Of a DNA stretch of 64,000 bases, positions 60,834 to 64,000 are shown one piece after another. The notes under the pieces are model-generated. The model searched no databases. It saw only the letters and a list, made by a program, of their open reading frames with translations, and had not been told where the DNA came from. This DNA comes from Cytobacillus firmus. GTDB taxonomy: Bacteria; Bacillota; Bacilli; Bacillales; Cytobacillaceae. Numbering within the stretch: position 1 is the stretch's first letter; every line of letters starts with the position of its first letter. The stretch covers positions 706,001-770,000 of the forward strand of contig NZ_CP098323.1 of assembly GCF_023657595.1 (NCBI RefSeq). The letters are read 5' to 3'. Both the position numbers and the translations under genes were made by a program.

Positions 60834-61733
60834 ATGAGTGTGAAAATAGCTCCGTTTTATATACTGCTTGCCGGAGTGCTCTGGGGGACCACGGGTACCA
60901 CGCAGGCATTCGCGCCAGAAAACGCACACCCGATTGCCATCGGGGCTGCCCGTCTGGCGGCAGGCGGTTTATTTTTATCATGCATGGTTCTGATGGCGGG
61001 GAAATTGAACCTGAAAAATTGGCCTATTAAGAACACCCTTTTGGCTTCACTTTGTATGGCGCTGTACCAGCCATTATTCTTTTCAGCGGTCACTCTTACA
61101 GGGGTAGCCATTGGGACCGTGACAGCGATCGGGAGTGCGCCGGTCTTATCGGGTTTTCTTGAATGGCTCTATTTAAAAAAACGCCCGTCTGCCATTTGGT
61201 GGTGTTCTACCTCCCTGTCCATTTTGGGATGTGTTTTGCTTTTCATGAACAAAAATTCGGTTCATATGGACCCGATTGGCCTATTAATGGCATTGGGGGC
61301 TGGTTTAACATTTGCAGGCTATACGCTTGTCAGCAGGGATCTGGTTGAAAGTTATTCATCCCTCTCAGTCGTTGCCGTTGTGTTCACACTAAGCGCCATC
61401 TTTCTATCGCCATTCTTATTTATTTTTGACATGTCCTGGCTTGCGAGTGGTCGGGGGTTGACTGTCAGCCTGCACCTGGGGATTCTGGCTACGGGATTTG
61501 CCTATTTCCTTTTTTCAAAAGGGCTTGTCCATGTTTCCTCTTCAACGGCTGTCACACTTGCACTGGCGGAGCCTTTAACTGCAGCATTATTAGGCGTTTT
61601 TCTATTAGGGGAATCTTTAAACATGACTTCCTGGCTGGGGATATTCCTTTTGCTGCTTGGAATTGGCGTATTGATAGGGTCCTCAAAAGTTTCTGGAGGA
61701 CACCTTGAGCCTGGGGTGGTTCAGAAACATTGA
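60834..61733 (+). CDS. EamA/DMT-superfamily transporter
   Basis: The 299-residue protein has ten membrane helices in two EamA repeats (about 5-137 and 150-287). Typical motifs are LAGVLWGTTGTTQAFAP and ALAEPLTAALLGVFLLGESLNMTSWLGIFLLLLGI. Such proteins export amino acids or other small metabolites. The upstream AraC-type regulator is a candidate activator. Confidence 0.88.
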   Translation: MSVKIAPFYILLAGVLWGTTGTTQAFAPENAHPIAIGAARLAAGGLFLSCMVLMAGKLNLKNWPIKNTLLASLCMALYQPLFFSAVTLTGVAIGTVTAIGSAPVLSGFLEWLYLKKRPSAIWWCSTSLSILGCVLLFMNKNSVHMDPIGLLMALGAGLTFAGYTLVSRDLVESYSSLSVVAVVFTLSAIFLSPFLFIFDMSWLASGRGLTVSLHLGILATGFAYFLFSKGLVHVSSSTAVTLALAEPLTAALLGVFLLGESLNMTSWLGIFLLLLGIGVLIGSSKVSGGHLEPGVVQKH

Positions 61734-61828
61734 GCTTCAAATAAAAAGCCTGTCCGGACCAGGGATTATCGAAAATCCAATTAATCTAGTATTATATATA
61801 GTAAATAAACAAAAAGGGGAAATACACA

Positions 61829-62314
61829 GTGGATATACAGAAAATCATTACAACACGCCGCAACATAAAAAAATTCAAATCTGATAAAGTAGAGCATAGT
61901 TTAATCACATCCTGGCTGGAGGCTGCAAGCATGGCACCCAACCATAAAATGACGGAGCCTTGGGAAGTATTATTTGCTGGTCCGGAAACAAGAGCCAAGC
62001 TGAATCATAAAACCGATTTCGGCGGTGCCCCTGTTGTGCTGGCGATTCTGTCCAAACATGGAGCAACAGCTCTTGAGCGAACAGAGAATATGGCTGCCGT
62101 ATCCTGCTTTATCCAGAATTTTATGCTGATGGCTTGGGAATCAGGAGTGGGGACATTCTGGTCTTCTCTGGGGACTTCAGCTAAAGCCAGATTAACTTTA
62201 AATGTCCCTGATGATTACGATGTAGTCGGTATTCTGGGAGTAGGATTCCCTGAGGAAGTGCCAGAAGCGAAGGAACGTACACCGATTGACAGGAAAATAA
62301 AGCATTTATCATAA
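61829..62314 (+). CDS. Nitroreductase family protein
   Basis: The 161-residue flavoprotein begins MDIQKIITTRRNIKKFKSDK with the FMN-phosphate contact RRNIKKF. It continues LEAASMAPNHKMTEPWEVLF, and VVGILGVGFPEEVPEAKERTP near the end. It is a short member comparable to YdjA-like reductases. A GTG start with AAGGGGAAA upstream. NAD(P)H-dependent reduction is expected; substrate unknown. Confidence 0.87.
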   Translation: MDIQKIITTRRNIKKFKSDKVEHSLITSWLEAASMAPNHKMTEPWEVLFAGPETRAKLNHKTDFGGAPVVLAILSKHGATALERTENMAAVSCFIQNFMLMAWESGVGTFWSSLGTSAKARLTLNVPDDYDVVGILGVGFPEEVPEAKERTPIDRKIKHLS

Positions 62315-62413
62315 GTATTTTAATAGGGCGCCTATCTCATTGGATGGTGCTCTTTTGTTAAAATATGGTATAATTACGAAGTAGTAGATTTCTATCTTAC
62401 AAGAGGAGTTCAT

Positions 62414-62752
62414 ATGAAAATCATCCAGGCTATTATAATCATATTAATATGGGCGATTCCTATTTTCAGTATAAGAAAAACTTATAAAAAAATGGATTAT
62501 GAAGAAAAGCAGGATGTTAAAGATGAGTTGAAGAACCCCTCGTTCCTTCTGTTTGTTTTCACCTGTATTGGTTTTCAGGTGTTGATTACCGGCAATATCT
62601 CAGAAATAAAACTCCTGCAGCATATAGGCGCAGGCTTAGTGTTCATCGGATTCGTTTCTGGATGTTTGGGCGCTTTCAGACAAAGATACTTTAAAAAGGG
62701 CATTGGGTTAATGTTAGCAGGCGGTATTGGAGCAGTGATTTATTTTATCTAA
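62414..62752 (+). CDS. Hypothetical membrane protein, 112 aa
   Basis: Four hydrophobic segments are visible (about 3-18, 45-62, 70-88 and 95-111), with a charged loop YKKMDYEEKQDVKDELKNPS. AGAGGAG precedes the ATG. Family not recognised; it is monocistronic. Confidence 0.6.
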   Translation: MKIIQAIIIILIWAIPIFSIRKTYKKMDYEEKQDVKDELKNPSFLLFVFTCIGFQVLITGNISEIKLLQHIGAGLVFIGFVSGCLGAFRQRYFKKGIGLMLAGGIGAVIYFI

Positions 62753-62837
62753 TGTTTGTTCAGAAAGGGGTGCACACGCAGCTCTTTTTTTCACGTCCTC
62801 CCTATGGCATAATTTTCTAAGACAAAGGAGTGAGAGG

Positions 62838-63527
62838 ATGCAGAAAGTATTTATTATTGAGGATGACCCGAAAATTGCGGAGCACCTGCAATCTTATTTA
62901 GTGAAGTATGGCTACCAGGCAGTTATGGCGGAACAGCTCGATGATGTAATGGCAGAATTTCATAAGCAGAAGCCGGATCTTGTCCTTTTGGATATTAATC
63001 TTCCGAGCTTTGACGGGTATTACTGGTGCAGGCAAATCCGAAAGGAGTCCATTTGTCCGGTCATCTTTATTTCCGCCCGGGTAGGGGAGATGGACCAGGT
63101 AATGGCGCTTGAAAATGGCGGGGATGATTTTATCACGAAGCCGTTTCATCCGGAAATTGTGATGGCGAAAATCCGCAGCCAGCTGCGCCGGGCATACGGG
63201 GAGTATGCCTCACAGGCACAGGAACGGATAATTGAGATAGAAGGATTAAAGCTGTTTCCGGAAAGAATGGAACTCACATTTCGTGATAAAACGGTCCAGC
63301 TGTCAAAAAAAGAAGCGGATATTATCGAAAGTCTACTGGAGCGGCACCCGCGTGTGGCAGGGCGTGAGGATCTTCTTGAAAAGCTGTGGGATGAGCAGGT
63401 TTATGTGGATGAAAATACACTGAATGTAAATATGGCAAGGGTAAGAAAAAAATTTGAGGCAATTGGGCTTTCAGGAGCGGTCGAAACTGTGAGAGGGGCA
63501 GGCTATCGTTTGATTGTTACCTGGTGA
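62838..63527 (+). CDS. OmpR-type response regulator (BceR-like)
   Basis: The 229-residue regulator has a receiver (IIEDDPKIAEHLQSYL, LVLLDINLPSFDGYYWC, FISAR, KPFHPE) and a winged-helix domain ending NVNMARVRKKFEAIGLSGAVETVRGAGYRL. The pattern DGYYWCRQIRKESICPVIFISAR is typical of BceR-like regulators that respond to cell-wall-active peptides. The kinase gene follows 14 bp downstream. Confidence 0.9.
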   Translation: MQKVFIIEDDPKIAEHLQSYLVKYGYQAVMAEQLDDVMAEFHKQKPDLVLLDINLPSFDGYYWCRQIRKESICPVIFISARVGEMDQVMALENGGDDFITKPFHPEIVMAKIRSQLRRAYGEYASQAQERIIEIEGLKLFPERMELTFRDKTVQLSKKEADIIESLLERHPRVAGREDLLEKLWDEQVYVDENTLNVNMARVRKKFEAIGLSGAVETVRGAGYRLIVTW

Positions 63528-63541
63528 AAGGCTGGAGAGAC

Positions 63542-64000
63542 ATGAAATTATTTTTTAAAGAGCATGCGCTATTAATTGCTGTACAGATTGTTCAATTTTT
63601 TGTGGTTCTGGCTATTTACTGGCTTGATGGCTATCAGCGTCTATTGCCGGCTCTCTATGGCATATTTCTCGGACTATTCTTTCTCACGGCTTACCTTGCC
63701 TACCACTATTTTAGCCGCCGCAAGTTTTATAAGAGGCTGACAAATGAGCTTTCTTCTCTTGACGATTCCTTTCAAACAACAGAAAACTCCCCCATCTCCA
63801 TGGCGCTTGATGAACTGCTGAAGGCCCAGTATAAACATTATCAAACGAGAATAAAAGCGCTGGAATCCAGGCAGGATGAGCACCTGAAGTTCATGGATCA
63901 ATGGGTTCATCAGATGAAAACACCGCTTTCTGTCATTGAGCTGATTGCACAAAACCTGGATGAACCGGATTCATCCAGCATCCGGGAAGAAACAGACAGG
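63542..64000 (+). CDS. Intramembrane-sensing histidine kinase (BceS-like), truncated by the window
   Basis: The first 153 codons are visible. Two closely spaced membrane helices (about 10-27 and 35-56) with almost no external loop are followed by the dimerisation region with the H-box FMDQWVHQMKTPLSVIELIA, the Bce-type form. The kinase of this group senses through a BceAB-type ABC transporter, which would be expected just beyond the window. GGAGAG precedes the ATG. Confidence 0.87.
   Translation, partial: MKLFFKEHALLIAVQIVQFFVVLAIYWLDGYQRLLPALYGIFLGLFFLTAYLAYHYFSRRKFYKRLTNELSSLDDSFQTTENSPISMALDELLKAQYKHYQTRIKALESRQDEHLKFMDQWVHQMKTPLSVIELIAQNLDEPDSSSIREETDR

Overview
The window reads as chromosome of an endospore-forming member of the Bacillaceae (Bacillus sensu lato, for example Cytobacillus or Mesobacillus; the genus cannot be fixed from sequence alone). 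Evidence: a tricistronic gerA-gerB-gerC germinant-receptor operon, a paiAB locus, a citM gene beside a CitST-type two-component pair with a consensus cre box, an alkA gene divergent from adaA-adaB, TrmL, YtzI-like and YitT-family proteins, immune inhibitor A-type M6 protease, strong AGGAGG ribosome binding sites, frequent TTG/GTG starts and many hairpin-plus-T-run terminators. No rRNA, tRNA or CRISPR array was seen.

Layout. 1-10 kb is an accessory, insertion-rich stretch: the 3' part of an IS110-type element with a structured noncoding tail, a complete IS3/IS150-group element (1811-3126), a DUF3231 gene, a MarR regulator with a perfect operator palindrome, paiA (interrupted by an in-frame stop) and paiB, a hydrolase, a frameshifted IS1595-type transposase and a metalloprotease-like lipoprotein. 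Four copies of a short palindromic intergenic repeat lie only in this part. 10-19.6 kb holds trmL, the citrate uptake locus (citM, regulator, sensor), a run of small membrane proteins and acetyltransferases, and a SulP anion transporter with an ArsR-type regulator. 19.7-30.5 kb holds an MFS exporter with a leader peptide and stacked hairpins typical of ribosome-mediated attenuation, a general-stress flavoprotein, a two-domain TerD protein, an SGNH hydrolase, an ABC exporter and a phosphodiesterase-like lipoprotein.

31-37.5 kb is another plastic region: a truncated methyltransferase, a second DUF3231 gene, a PadR-DUF2812 operon with a palindromic operator, and two unusual noncoding repeat arrays: about 24 units of a TGCAAATAG motif phased at about 21 bp (33.67-34.27 kb), and seven units at an exact 52-bp period (37.07-37.43 kb). 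37.6-43.3 kb has a two-component system followed by two membrane proteins, an M6 protease and an acetyltransferase.

43.4-45.8 kb is an isolated phage-type replication cassette (initiator-like protein, G39P-like helicase loader/inhibitor, DnaB-type helicase) preceded by an AT tract and hairpins, with no other phage genes around it. 46-64 kb returns to typical chromosomal genes: the ger operon, a polysaccharide deacetylase, a YeeE/YedE sulfur transporter, a secreted S15 peptidase, a YitT membrane protein, the alkylation-repair locus, a doubly broken DUF4181 gene, an AraC regulator and EamA exporter, a nitroreductase, and a Bce-type two-component system cut by the window edge.

Several genes carry single lesions (paiA, the IS1595 transposase, DUF4181, the methyltransferase). 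Two of these are one-base losses in A runs, so sequencing error must be excluded before calling them pseudogenes. All family assignments are from reading the translated sequence, without database searches.
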